Origin: Litorivivens lipolytica
Lineage (GTDB): Bacteria > Pseudomonadota > Gammaproteobacteria > Pseudomonadales > Spongiibacteraceae
Direction: 5' to 3'
Length of the DNA: 64,000 bases
Assembly: GCF_014191715.1 (NCBI RefSeq)
Contig: NZ_JACHWY010000001.1
Span: 930,001-994,000, forward strand
In this document: in pieces, positions 37,102 to 45,841 of the stretch
Numbering within the stretch: the first letter of the stretch is position 1
Layout: each line of letters starts with the position of its first letter
The notes under the pieces: model-generated
Database searches by the model: none
What the model saw: the letters and a program-made list of their open reading frames with translations, nothing else
Told to the model about the DNA's origin: nothing
Translations under genes and position numbers: made by a program

Positions 37102-37558
37102 CAGACACTTTAATAAAGGGGCGCGAACTGGAATCAGCCGCAGAAGAACAACTAATAGACTGCGAATTTGCCGAGAGCCCGGAGTAAGTCTGGCCCGACG
37201 ACAGCGGCTGGTAGCCACCGCCATCATTCCATTGAACGTTGTAATCCAGTAGTCGATTCTTTGGACCCAACATACCAAAGCGATTGCCACCTTCTGTGGT
37301 GGTCGCGGTGAGGCTATAACTGCCCGTGCTAGACCAGACGCAAAATTGCTGCTCCGCTTCCAAATCACCGGCACCGGCCCAATTCCCTAGAGCAAACGGT
37401 TGGACTTGCGTGACGCTGACCTTGGCGGGCACCGCCGCGCTGATGGGAACCTTGACAGTACTGGAACTCTCTACGGTTTGCGCAACTGCCGGCAAGGACA
37501 GCGCACCCACAACAGCTCCAAGGAGTGCCAGGTACAATGTGCGTTTCAGACAACGCAT
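37025..37558 (-). CDS. Minor fimbrial subunit (pilin-like), 177 aa
   Basis: A signal peptide (residues 1-26, ending AVAQ) is followed by SSTVKVPISAAVPAKVSVTQ, an N-terminal strand suitable for donor-strand exchange. FCVWSSTGSYSLT with a Cys, a second Cys near residue 135, and the C-terminal EADLSAAKAGSYSDVLEIL match CFA/I-type or spore-coat-U-type pilins. It shares several of these patches with the 184-residue pilin upstream, so they are paralogues. It lies between that gene and the usher and overlaps the usher start, so it may be an adaptor or tip subunit. Confidence 0.75.
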   Translation of the reverse strand: MRCLKRTLYLALLGAVVGALSLPAVAQTVESSSTVKVPISAAVPAKVSVTQVQPFALGNWAGAGDLEAEQQFCVWSSTGSYSLTATTTEGGNRFGMLGPKNRLLDYNVQWNDGGGYQPLSSGQTYSGLSANSQSISCSSAADSSSRPFIKVSVAEADLSAAKAGSYSDVLEILISVE

Positions 37559-37636
37559 AAGGAATACACCAGAACAGCTCTGTTAGCGTCATAACACCAA
37601 GTACGCCTTACAAAGTCAATGGCGGAAAACACTTAG

Positions 37637-37665
37637 TTGGCGGGGGAACAACCCCCCCCCGCCAA
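37637..37665 (-). promoter_or_regulatory. Strong GC hairpin with a 9-base C tract between the two pilin genes
   Basis: TTGGCGGGGG at 37637-37646 pairs with CCCCCGCCAA at 37656-37665; the C run on the plus strand is nine bases (37652-37660). In minus-strand RNA this is a strong stem with no T-run, in the 134-nt gap between major and minor pilin. It probably dampens or stabilises the upstream transcript. The length of the homopolymer could vary. Confidence 0.6.
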
Positions 37666-37692
37666 TATGGGCTAACTAACTGAATTTACGAG

Positions 37693-38247
37693 TTATTCTG
37701 GCGCAACAACAACAGTCAGCTCACCGGTATAAACTGCAGCGCGTGCAGCTTCCAGATCGGCCTCAGCCAGAGTGACCGTCAGGGTGGCGTTAGTGCCGCC
37801 CACGTTGGTGCAGGTTTTGTTGTTTGCCGTCGTGACTTGTGCAGTCAAAGCATCGCCATGCACAATCGTGTCGGCAGCAGTGGTCTCATCAGCCCAGGAA
37901 ACCGAGAAAGGCAGATCATTCTGACCGGTTGACTCCAGATTAAAGCCAGCGGCCGTGCTGGCGTCGGTAATGGTGACGTTATAAGCTTCAGTAGAGGACC
38001 AGACGCACAGCAGATCTGTTCCGGAAACATCGCCACCGGTCCAGTTGGCCAGCTCAGTATCCAGATTGATAGCCGTTGCGCCGGTAATTTGTACTTTTTG
38101 CGCAACTTGGGCATTCACATCCACTTTAGCGGTAGAAGAATTACCTTTAGTACCATCTTGAGTTGCAGCAAAGGTACTCAGAGAAACCGCAGCGATCGCC
38201 GCAGACAATACAACACGTTTGAAATGCTTTGACGCACTCATCATCAA
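37693..38247 (-). CDS. Major fimbrial subunit (pilin-like), 184 aa
   Basis: A signal peptide (residues 1-28, ending STFA) precedes TQDGTKGNSSTAKVDVNAQVAQ, then LLCVWSSTEAYNVT, a second Cys at about 148, and the C-terminal LAEADLEAARAAVYTGELTVVV. The paired Cys and the AEADL..A...Y.....L pattern are shared with the 177-residue neighbour. As the first gene of the minus-strand set, followed by a strong hairpin, it is the likely major pilin. Its start probably lies at MMMSASKHFK or at the third Met. The divergent chaperone is 224 nt upstream. Confidence 0.75.
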   Translation of the reverse strand: MMMSASKHFKRVVLSAAIAAVSLSTFAATQDGTKGNSSTAKVDVNAQVAQKVQITGATAINLDTELANWTGGDVSGTDLLCVWSSTEAYNVTITDASTAAGFNLESTGQNDLPFSVSWADETTAADTIVHGDALTAQVTTANNKTCTNVGGTNATLTVTLAEADLEAARAAVYTGELTVVVAPE

Positions 38248-38471
38248 CCCCTTTTATTTATAATGACACCGCTTCGTGCGGATTCACGATTCTTAGAAGT
38301 TGAGTAATGTAGTGGCCACCATACATGACAGGGCTTACTCAAACGCCTGTCCCCTCTCCAGAAGGAGCGCGACAAAAATAACGGTATTAATTCACAAAGT
38401 CAACTTTGTGTGCAAAAGTATCACTACCTTAAGCACCCCAAGTCCTCTGAACTGCCCCCAGAAAAACACAA

Positions 38472-39212
38472 ATGTTAAATATTTCAATTAGATACATCGC
38501 CAGCTGTCTGTTACTGTTCGCCTCCCCCCTAATCCTCGGGGACGTGCTAATCGACAGAAGCATCATCGACGTCACGGCTGGAGAGGCCCGACGCAGTGAT
38601 TTTCATGTCCTGAATCAGGGCAGCACTGACAGCGAAGTTAGTATCGAGCTATACCGAGTTTTGAATCCGGGCCTGCCCAACGAGGAGCGCGTATCGCCTG
38701 AAAATCCTCGAGACATGGGCCTGTTGGCTACCCCGCGCCAATTCACATTGGCAGCCGGCGAACGCAGAAAGGTGCGGCTATCCTTTCTTCACCTCCCGAC
38801 AGAGACAGATGCCATTTACCGCATTTTGGTGAAGCCCTCAGCAAACAAGGGCACGTCGTCAAAGGCCAGCCAGATCAGCGTGGTGTTTAACTATGAATTG
38901 CTGCTTATTCTCCGCCCACCCTCGAAAGAGGCCCGCTACCTAGTCTCCAGCACAGACCAAGCGCTGACCTTTACCCATACGGGCAACAGTAATTTTTTAT
39001 TGTATGCCGGTAGAGAATGCCCGAACGAAAGCAATGAAGAACAGTGCCAGCCGATCCCTGCGAAAAGACTCTATGCGGGTGCAAGCCATAGCTTTCCTCT
39101 GCAACCGGATACGCGCTACGTCAATTTTCTCTACAAGGACGACGGGGAGGCCCGCCTGATAGAGTTTTGCGGCCAGCCTTTGAAGAGCTGCACCGTTAAA
39201 GCTTCGCGTTAG
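38472..39212 (+). CDS. Periplasmic fimbrial chaperone (PapD-like)
   Basis: The protein has 246 residues with a signal peptide (residues 1-23, ending LILG). The N-terminal Ig domain (VLIDRSIIDVTAGEARRSDF, FTLAAGERRKVRLSFL, IYRILVKPS) and second domain (residues 145-240) match the chaperones of alternative chaperone-usher systems; the Arg-Lys pair in GERRKVRL is on the subunit-capping strand. Two Cys pairs occur near the C terminus (RECPNESNEEQC, CGQPLKSC). It is transcribed away from the pilins and usher, which is unusual, and overlaps the convergent patatin gene by 4 nt. Confidence 0.8.
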   Translation: MLNISIRYIASCLLLFASPLILGDVLIDRSIIDVTAGEARRSDFHVLNQGSTDSEVSIELYRVLNPGLPNEERVSPENPRDMGLLATPRQFTLAAGERRKVRLSFLHLPTETDAIYRILVKPSANKGTSSKASQISVVFNYELLLILRPPSKEARYLVSSTDQALTFTHTGNSNFLLYAGRECPNESNEEQCQPIPAKRLYAGASHSFPLQPDTRYVNFLYKDDGEARLIEFCGQPLKSCTVKASR

Positions 39213-40261
39213 AGAGGCTCAATAAAATCTGGCAGATCCTGCTTGAGCAAACGCTCTTCCAGAAAATCTGCCAGCTCCTGACTTCTTCCAGCGACGTTGT
39301 ACCAGTCTCTGAATCGCCCCACGTCATCATCCCGATAGCTTTTAAAATCCGTTCGATCCGGAATTTTCTGGTTAGGCAGCGTCGCAATCCACTCGTCGCT
39401 GGGGTGTATTACCAAGGTATTAGCACCGTTGCTCATACCGCGTGACCCGATATATTTATCCAACCAACCCGGCAGCAGGGTTTTGGAAAAGTGCGGCATC
39501 AGCACCACGCCTTCCTGACTCAGCGGCAAGTCCATGTGGTAATCAATCAATCCACCGTCGCGATAGCGACCCGCCTGCCCCGGCATGGAGATCGCTTCCA
39601 GCACAAAGGGAATAGAACCGCTCGCCAACAAAGACTGCTGCAGGTTGCTGTCAGTCAGTGGAAGGATATTGGTTTTAAAACCGGGAAACGCCGATTCAGC
39701 TAAGCCTCCGCGCGGATCTGCAAACACATGGCGCTCCAGAAAAACCGAAAGCCAATCCCGCTTGACCGTGTTGAGCAGTAAGGCACCGGCAAATCCCAGC
39801 GCCATGGGCAGCGTTTTATCAAGGCCTGTCCAACCCCGGCAGGCCGCGGTGACGACATGAAGCCGCGCCCACGGGTGAGCTAGAATCTCTTTTGTGCCCT
39901 GCTCGCCCAGCAGTGCGTCCAGCAAACGGGTTGCAGTATCGGTCACCTCTCTCAAAGAAGGCTTGCCGCTATAACACTGCTCAACGTAAAGCCTTTCAAG
40001 ACGATTGATGGCCGCAATCGGGTCAGCGGTGGATACTGCCGCTAAACGCCAACTGCCTATAGAGGAGCCCACCAGCGGTAGCGGCGCTTCTCGGCGCTTG
40101 AGCCACTCCCCGAATAGAAACTTATCCATGGCCGCGAGCACCAGCCATTTAGGACCACCCGCTGCGCCTGCAATCGCTGCGACGTTTTCCGGTTGCAGCC
40201 CTTCCCGCTCGATCAACTCAATTGCAGCTCGACCGGCCTTGAATTGCAGTGGTGCGCGCAT
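39209..40261 (-). CDS. Patatin-like phospholipase family protein
   Basis: Start ATG 40261 gives 350 residues; a longer frame starts 28 codons upstream but overlaps the divergent enoyl-CoA hydratase. The oxyanion region AGAAGGPKW, the nucleophile elbow VGSSIGSWRL (Ser in G-S-S-I-G) and the catalytic Asp in RDGGLIDYH identify a Ser-Asp dyad hydrolase of patatin type. The probable substrate is a lipid or acyl ester. No signal peptide is present. It is divergent from the enoyl-CoA hydratase gene, with 77 nt between, and converges on the fimbrial chaperone. A second patatin is at 54960-56432. Confidence 0.85.
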   Translation of the reverse strand: MRAPLQFKAGRAAIELIEREGLQPENVAAIAGAAGGPKWLVLAAMDKFLFGEWLKRREAPLPLVGSSIGSWRLAAVSTADPIAAINRLERLYVEQCYSGKPSLREVTDTATRLLDALLGEQGTKEILAHPWARLHVVTAACRGWTGLDKTLPMALGFAGALLLNTVKRDWLSVFLERHVFADPRGGLAESAFPGFKTNILPLTDSNLQQSLLASGSIPFVLEAISMPGQAGRYRDGGLIDYHMDLPLSQEGVVLMPHFSKTLLPGWLDKYIGSRGMSNGANTLVIHPSDEWIATLPNQKIPDRTDFKSYRDDDVGRFRDWYNVAGRSQELADFLEERLLKQDLPDFIEPL

Positions 40262-40338
40262 CCCTCGACTCCCTATCCTATCGTTAATATCCGCTGTGTC
40301 GCTGGCGATTATACTCAAACAAAAGGAGGATGCCGCCC

Positions 40339-41154
40339 ATGACAACGATTGAACTCTCCACCCCGGAAAGCGGAATTGCTCTGGTCACCTTGAATCGACC
40401 GGAAACCCTCAATGCCCTGAATGAAACCCTTATTCGGGAGTTGCGAGAAACGCTGCAAACCCTGCACAACGACCGCGCCACCCGCGTGATTATTCTGACA
40501 GGCGCTGGAAAAGGGTTCTGCGCTGGCGCCGATCTGAGCAATACGGGTGCGGCACCCGGATCCATTCCCGGCACCGAGGGTATGGGGCAACTGGGTTACG
40601 TGTACAAGTTTCAGGAATATCTGGCAGAAGTCATGCTCGCCATCAATGAATGCGACAAACCCGTGATTGCCGCGATAAACGGCGTTGCTGTCGGCGGCGG
40701 CTTGGCCATAACACTGGCATGCGATCTGCGCATCGCCTCCACCAAAGCCCGCTTTGGCTCGGTGTTTATTAAAACCGGCTTGTCGTCGTGCGATGTAGGG
40801 ACCAGTTATTTCCTGCCCCGCATTATTGGTCTGTCCGATGCCAGCGACCTGATGCTGACCGGGCGTATTATCGATGCGGCAGAGGCTCGTGAATTGAGGC
40901 TGACTTCTCAAACCGTCGAACCGGACGCATTGCTAGAAGCGTGCCTGGAAAAAGCCCGGATGATTCGCGACAACGCCGAATACGGTGTGTGGATGACTAA
41001 AAAAGGTCTGCGCAGTAATGTGAATGCCAGCAGCCTGCGCGAAGCCATGGAAATTGAAAACCGCACCCAGGTGCTGGGCTACTTTACCGGCTGCATGGAA
41101 GAAGCGATGACAGCCTTCAACGAAAAACGGCCACCGAAGTGGCCGTCGCTCTGA
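40339..41154 (+). CDS. Enoyl-CoA hydratase/isomerase family protein
   Basis: AAAGGAGG at 40322-40329 directly abuts an ATG at 40330, so the second ATG at 40339 is the better start (271 aa). Crotonase signatures: ITLTGAGKGFCAGADL-type motif (residues about 53-68), NGVAVGGGLAITLACDLRIA with the oxyanion glycines, and ARFGSVFIKTGL. The substrate is a CoA thioester. The catalytic Glu positions are less clear: SCDVGTSYFLP replaces a typical Glu-containing stretch, so dehydratase activity needs testing. It is related to the protein at 52556-53359, which shares the TRV.ILTGAG.GFC.GADL motif. Confidence 0.88.
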   Translation: MTTIELSTPESGIALVTLNRPETLNALNETLIRELRETLQTLHNDRATRVIILTGAGKGFCAGADLSNTGAAPGSIPGTEGMGQLGYVYKFQEYLAEVMLAINECDKPVIAAINGVAVGGGLAITLACDLRIASTKARFGSVFIKTGLSSCDVGTSYFLPRIIGLSDASDLMLTGRIIDAAEARELRLTSQTVEPDALLEACLEKARMIRDNAEYGVWMTKKGLRSNVNASSLREAMEIENRTQVLGYFTGCMEEAMTAFNEKRPPKWPSL

Positions 41155-41178
41155 GCACTACGTGCCCGATCTCACAAC

Positions 41179-41571
41179 TTACTGTTCGAGGATCTTGCGC
41201 TCGGTATCCAGATCGCGGTTTACCGCATCAAACTCGGTAAATTTGTTGGGGTAGCGGGCGCGCAGCTTTTCTATATTTACCTTCATGGCATGCTCAAAGC
41301 TCGCCTTGTCACCCACATCAACTTTCAGCTCATCCATCAGAATGGCGATGTACCAGAACACATCGCCAATCTCTTCAACCAGATTCACCTTATCGAGAGG
41401 CGTGCCATAGAAGATATGGCGTTTAACGGCATCGGTCAGTTCGCCGGTTTCAGTTTGCAAACCCATCAGTGCGTGCAAAATCCGCAGATTCACCCGCGAC
41501 ATTTGCTCCTCACTGGGCTGTGATTCGGTCTGCAATGCCTGTTGGATATAGTCTTCGCCTTTCATTTGCAT
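41179..41571 (-). CDS. MazG-like nucleotide pyrophosphohydrolase
   Basis: This 130-residue cytoplasmic protein has an all-alpha NTP-PPase fold: HALMGLQTETGELTDAVKR carries the ExxE pair, and NLVEEIGDVFWYIAILMDEL carries the ExxD pair that bind Mg2+. MazG-type enzymes hydrolyse NTPs to NMP and PPi. It follows the RND permease gene by 8 nt on the same strand and may be read through from it. The AGGAGA-type site before MQMKGEDY is good. Substrate specificity is not shown. Confidence 0.8.
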   Translation of the reverse strand: MQMKGEDYIQQALQTESQPSEEQMSRVNLRILHALMGLQTETGELTDAVKRHIFYGTPLDKVNLVEEIGDVFWYIAILMDELKVDVGDKASFEHAMKVNIEKLRARYPNKFTEFDAVNRDLDTERKILEQ

Positions 41572-41579
41572 CTCCTGAA

Positions 41580-44500
41580 TTATGAATGAGCGGATAAGGG
41601 TTTACGCACACGCGCAAAAAAGGTGTACAGGACCGGTACCGCGAACAAGGTAAACAGCGTACCAATAGACATGCCTGCGGTAATCACCAAACCAATACTG
41701 AAGCGGCTTTGGGCGCCAGCGCCGCTGGCCATCAGCAGTGGCAGCACACCAAATACCATGGCAGCGGTCGTCATCAAAATCGGCCGCAGTCGCACCGCAG
41801 CAGCCCGTTTGGCCGCTTCGCGAACGCTCAAGCCCTCGGACTCCTGCAGGTTATTGGCAAAGTCGACAATCAATATACCGTGTTTGCTGATCAAACCTAT
41901 CAGTGTAATCAGGCCGATCTGGGAATAGATATTCATGGTCGAAAGGCCCAGTGCTAACGGTATCAGGGCACCGCAAATCGACATCGGCACGCTGATCAGC
42001 ACGATGATGGGGTCACGGAAGCTTTCAAACTGCGCCGCCAACACCAGATAAATCAACAGCACCGAGAAACCGAACGTCGCTACCAGTACGTTGCCTTCCT
42101 CCAGGAACTGCCGCGCCTGCCCCATGTAATCGTGACCGAAGCCATCCGGCAGCGCGCGCTCAGAGAGTTCATCCATATACTCAATCGCCTGCCCCATACT
42201 AACGCCCGGTGCCAGCATGGCGCCAATATAGGTGGCGTTCAGCTGCTGGAATTGACTGAGCTTGTTGGGCGACGAGCGCAGTTCAGTGGAGACGAAGGTA
42301 GAAAGCGGCACCATTTCACCGGTCACCGCCGGCACATGATAGTTTGCCAGCGCTTCGGGATTCAGACGGAAGGGTGCGTCCGCTTGGGCAATGACCTTGT
42401 AGCTGCGATTATCGACGCTAAAACGGCCACTGTTTGCCTCGCCAAGATACGTCGACAGGGTGCGGCCGATATCTTCCATCGACACACCCATCTCACCCGC
42501 AATGGAGCGATCGATATTGACCACCAGTTCGGGTTTGTTGAATTTAAGATCCTGACTGATATAGGTGAACAGACCGCTTTTGGAAGCTTCTTCACGCACA
42601 CGGTCCGCAACCTGAAACAAGAGCTCATCAGACAGCGTCGATGTCAGCACATACTGCATCGGCAAACCACCGGCTGCGCCGGGCAGCGGCGGGAAATTGT
42701 AGGTGTACAGCTGCAGACCAGTGACCTTGTTCAACTCCGACAGCAGGGAATCCTGAATTTCCTTCGCGGTGCGCTCGCGCTCATCCCAATCAGACAAGAG
42801 CACCAGCGAAAACACATTGGAATCTGACACCCAGAAAAAGCTGCGCTCCCGCTCGGGAATCTCCGCAATGGGTTTCTCGGTCTGCGCTACATACTTTTCC
42901 ATGTAGTCGGCGTTGGCATCTATCGGGCCGGTACCGGTCACCACGACGACACCATCATCTTCCATTGGCGCCAGCTCCTGAGCTATCGAGTCGTAAAGAA
43001 AATAGATACAACTCAGAATCACCGCGCAGAACAACACCGTAAGCCAGCGCATTTTGATCGCTTCATCCAAAGCTCTCAGATACAACTGGGTCAAGCCATC
43101 GAGTACGGAGTTAATGCTTTTGGAGAACCGCCCTTCGGCGATCTGCTCCGGCAACATCCGGGAACACATCATCGGCGACAGGGTCAGCGCCACCACGCCG
43201 GATACGATAACGGCCGCGGCCAGAGTAAAGGCAAACTCGGTAAACAGGGCTCCGGTCAAACCTTCGAGAAACCCGACCGGACCATACACCGCCGCGAGTG
43301 TGAACGTCATGGCGATAACCGGAAAGGCAATCTCGCGCGCCCCTTTCAGCGCCGCCTGATAGCGTGACTCGCCCTCCTCCATATGACGCTGAATATTCTC
43401 CAGCACCACAATGGCGTCATCCACAACCAAACCAATCGCCAGCACCATGGCCAGCAAGGTCAGCAGATTGAGGGAGAAGCCCATCATCAGCATGAGCACC
43501 ATCACGCCCACGAGCGACAGCGGGATGGTCACCATCGGCACCAACACCGAACGCAGATTGCCGAGGAAGACTAAAATCACCAGCACCACAATGATGCTCG
43601 CCTCGACCAGCGTTTTCAGGACTTCCTCAATGGATTTTTCGATGGAGACGGTGGTGTCAAACACCACTTCCATTTTCAGCTCTGGCGGCAACTGTTTTTC
43701 AAGGTCGGGCAAGGCAGCCCGCACATTGGCGGCAACTTCCACCGGGTTGGCGCTGGCCGAAGCTGTTGTTTGCACAAACACCGTTCGCTGACCACCGTAG
43801 CGAATCACGTCTCGGTAGTGCTCGGCACCTAGTTCGACTCGCGCAATGTCCTTCATCCGGATAAGAGTCTGGCCATTTCCGCGAACCACGATATCTTCAA
43901 ATTCCTCGCGGGAATTGAGGTCAGTATCCGCCGTTACCGAGATGCGCACGAACTCGCCGTCGATTTTGCCCGCTGCGCTCTGGTAATTATTGCGCGCCAA
44001 CGCACTTTCAATGTCATCCGTTGAAAGCCCCAGTGACGCCATACGCTCGCTGTCTAACCAAATCCGCATGGCAAAGGTGCGCTTACCGCGAATCTGGGCC
44101 TGACTGACCCCTTCAATGGTATTGATTTCGGGCAGAACCACCTTGCTCAAATAGTCGGTAATCTGCTCCTGACTCATCACCTCACTGACAAAACTGATGT
44201 ATTGCAGAATATCGCCGCTGGCACTTTCCATTTTTTCGACCAGCGGGTTTTCCGACTCGCGCGGCAATTCAGTACGCACCTTATTGACCTTGGCGCTAAC
44301 CTCAAGGAAGGCCGAATCCACGTCGTAATCGGGCGTCAGAAAGGCGGTGACGACTGAGGTACTGTCGGTGCTCGTCGCCGTCATATAGGCAATCCCTTCT
44401 GCGGAGCTCAACGCAGAAAGTACCGGCGTGGTCACAAAGCCTTTCATCAAGGCCGCAGAAGCACCGGGATAAACCGTTGTAACGTTAATAGCGGGATAGG

Positions 44501-44621
44501 TTATTTCAGGGTGCTGGCGCAATTGCAGGCCGGTAAAGGCTTTCAGGCCCGTCACCAACAGCAATAAACTGAGCACACAAGCCAGAACCGGTCGACGAAT
44601 AAAAATATCAGTAAAATTCAT
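41580..44621 (-). CDS. RND-family efflux permease (HAE1/AcrB type)
   Basis: The 1013-residue inner-membrane protein exports hydrophobic compounds with proton motive force. It starts MNFTDIFIRRPVLACVLSLLL with helix 1, followed by porter domains (NVTTVYPGAS, ISVTADTDLNSREEFEDIVV), the proton-relay Asp pair in helix 4 (AIGLVVDDAIVVLENI), and a central loop, repeated in the second half (QIGLITLIGLISKHGILIVDFAN, GLVITAGMSIGTLFTLFAVPVLYTFFA). It is slightly short at the C terminus relative to AcrB. The periplasmic adaptor is 8 nt upstream. No outer-membrane TolC partner is in the window. Substrates are unknown. Confidence 0.95.
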   Translation of the reverse strand: MNFTDIFIRRPVLACVLSLLLLVTGLKAFTGLQLRQHPEITYPAINVTTVYPGASAALMKGFVTTPVLSALSSAEGIAYMTATSTDSTSVVTAFLTPDYDVDSAFLEVSAKVNKVRTELPRESENPLVEKMESASGDILQYISFVSEVMSQEQITDYLSKVVLPEINTIEGVSQAQIRGKRTFAMRIWLDSERMASLGLSTDDIESALARNNYQSAAGKIDGEFVRISVTADTDLNSREEFEDIVVRGNGQTLIRMKDIARVELGAEHYRDVIRYGGQRTVFVQTTASASANPVEVAANVRAALPDLEKQLPPELKMEVVFDTTVSIEKSIEEVLKTLVEASIIVVLVILVFLGNLRSVLVPMVTIPLSLVGVMVLMLMMGFSLNLLTLLAMVLAIGLVVDDAIVVLENIQRHMEEGESRYQAALKGAREIAFPVIAMTFTLAAVYGPVGFLEGLTGALFTEFAFTLAAAVIVSGVVALTLSPMMCSRMLPEQIAEGRFSKSINSVLDGLTQLYLRALDEAIKMRWLTVLFCAVILSCIYFLYDSIAQELAPMEDDGVVVVTGTGPIDANADYMEKYVAQTEKPIAEIPERERSFFWVSDSNVFSLVLLSDWDERERTAKEIQDSLLSELNKVTGLQLYTYNFPPLPGAAGGLPMQYVLTSTLSDELLFQVADRVREEASKSGLFTYISQDLKFNKPELVVNIDRSIAGEMGVSMEDIGRTLSTYLGEANSGRFSVDNRSYKVIAQADAPFRLNPEALANYHVPAVTGEMVPLSTFVSTELRSSPNKLSQFQQLNATYIGAMLAPGVSMGQAIEYMDELSERALPDGFGHDYMGQARQFLEEGNVLVATFGFSVLLIYLVLAAQFESFRDPIIVLISVPMSICGALIPLALGLSTMNIYSQIGLITLIGLISKHGILIVDFANNLQESEGLSVREAAKRAAAVRLRPILMTTAAMVFGVLPLLMASGAGAQSRFSIGLVITAGMSIGTLFTLFAVPVLYTFFARVRKPLSAHS

Positions 44622-44629
44622 GGCGCGGC

Positions 44630-45802
44630 CTACGGCTTCTGCTCAATGACTTCGACCCGCGTGCCATTATTCAACTTCAATTGGCCAGCCGTCACCACCA
44701 GTTCGCCGGCGGACACTCCTTCAACAATGGAGACCCGATTGCCCTGACGTTCACCGAGTTTCACGTAACGGCGACTCACCGCCAGTCCACGCTCGGGTGG
44801 AATTTCCATTTTATGGATTTTGGACAGATCGATTTCCAGGCCAAAGATTTCCAGCGTAGTATCCGGCGTTTTCAGGTTCAGCTCCTGCTCGGAGACCACA
44901 AACACCGAATCACCGTAGAGTGAGTAACTAATCGCTGTTTGTGGCACTGTGATAACAGACTTCTGCTCTTCCAGGATGATACTCACATTGGCAAACATAC
45001 CCGGCAGAATCTTGCCGGTGTCATTCAGAAAATTGCCTTGCACCTGAATATTGCGCGTCGTTTCGTCAACTTTTGCATTGATCGAGGAAATCGTGGCTTC
45101 AAATACGCGCTGCCCAAAGGCCGTGACCGTGAACCGGATTTTCTGGCCCACATAGAGCTTGGGCGTGAAATACTCCGGGACGGAGAACTCGATCAGCAAC
45201 TCATCGAGTGCCTGCAGGGTCACGATATCGTCGCCGCTGTTAATAAATTCCCCGACATTGACCTGACGCAGGCCTAAACGACCGGAAAATGGCGCTTTGA
45301 TTTTCTTTTGCGAGATGGTCGCTTCTGTGCGTTCGACCTGCGCTTTCATGTCTGCAAGCTGGGCTTCGACCTTGTCAAACTCGGTGCGAGAAATAGCGTT
45401 GCTGCGCATCAGGCGGGAATCGCGATCAAAGTTGATTTTTGCCAGTCGATACTGGGCTTTAAAGCTTTTGAGGTTTGCCTGCTCAACTTCATCGTCAAGC
45501 TGAATCAGTACGTCACCCTCGTCCACCTCCTGACCGGAGGCAAAGTAAATCTCCTTGATCAGGCCGCTGGCCTCAGTGGTGATATCGACACCATTGACGG
45601 CTTTTACCGTGCCGACGGCTGACAAGGTGGTATCCCACTGCTCTTCCAGAGCCGGGTCGGCTTCAACCCCGACAGGCGGTGGGATATAAGCCGCCACAAA
45701 GCTGCCGACCATGCGGTCGCGAAACTCGATAAAGCCAAAAATGGCGCCAAACACCACACTCAACGTGAGTAAGGTGATAGCAGTGTACATAAACTTTCTC
45801 AT
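44630..45802 (-). CDS. RND efflux periplasmic adaptor (membrane fusion protein)
   Basis: I use ATG 45802 (390 aa), 13 codons inside the open frame, because it precedes the N-terminal helix MRKFMYTAITLLTLSVVFG. Lipoyl-like halves appear as VDITTEASGLIKEIYFASGQEVDEGD and KIKAPFSGRLGLRQVNVGEFINSG, with a short alpha-hairpin between (residues 120-170), then beta-barrel and membrane-proximal domains (VPEYFTPKLYVGQKIRF, ILPGMFANVSIILEEQ). The adaptor links the permease to an outer-membrane channel. It is co-transcribed with the permease, which starts 8 nt after its stop. Confidence 0.93.
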   Translation of the reverse strand: MRKFMYTAITLLTLSVVFGAIFGFIEFRDRMVGSFVAAYIPPPVGVEADPALEEQWDTTLSAVGTVKAVNGVDITTEASGLIKEIYFASGQEVDEGDVLIQLDDEVEQANLKSFKAQYRLAKINFDRDSRLMRSNAISRTEFDKVEAQLADMKAQVERTEATISQKKIKAPFSGRLGLRQVNVGEFINSGDDIVTLQALDELLIEFSVPEYFTPKLYVGQKIRFTVTAFGQRVFEATISSINAKVDETTRNIQVQGNFLNDTGKILPGMFANVSIILEEQKSVITVPQTAISYSLYGDSVFVVSEQELNLKTPDTTLEIFGLEIDLSKIHKMEIPPERGLAVSRRYVKLGERQGNRVSIVEGVSAGELVVTAGQLKLNNGTRVEVIEQKP

Positions 45803-45841
45803 GGCGCGTCCTGGCTGTATCGGGTTCGTCGGCTGAATCAA

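Noticed and set aside
42132-42827. Plus-strand frame of 231 codons inside the RND permease
   Set aside because: Antisense shadow of a conserved gene.
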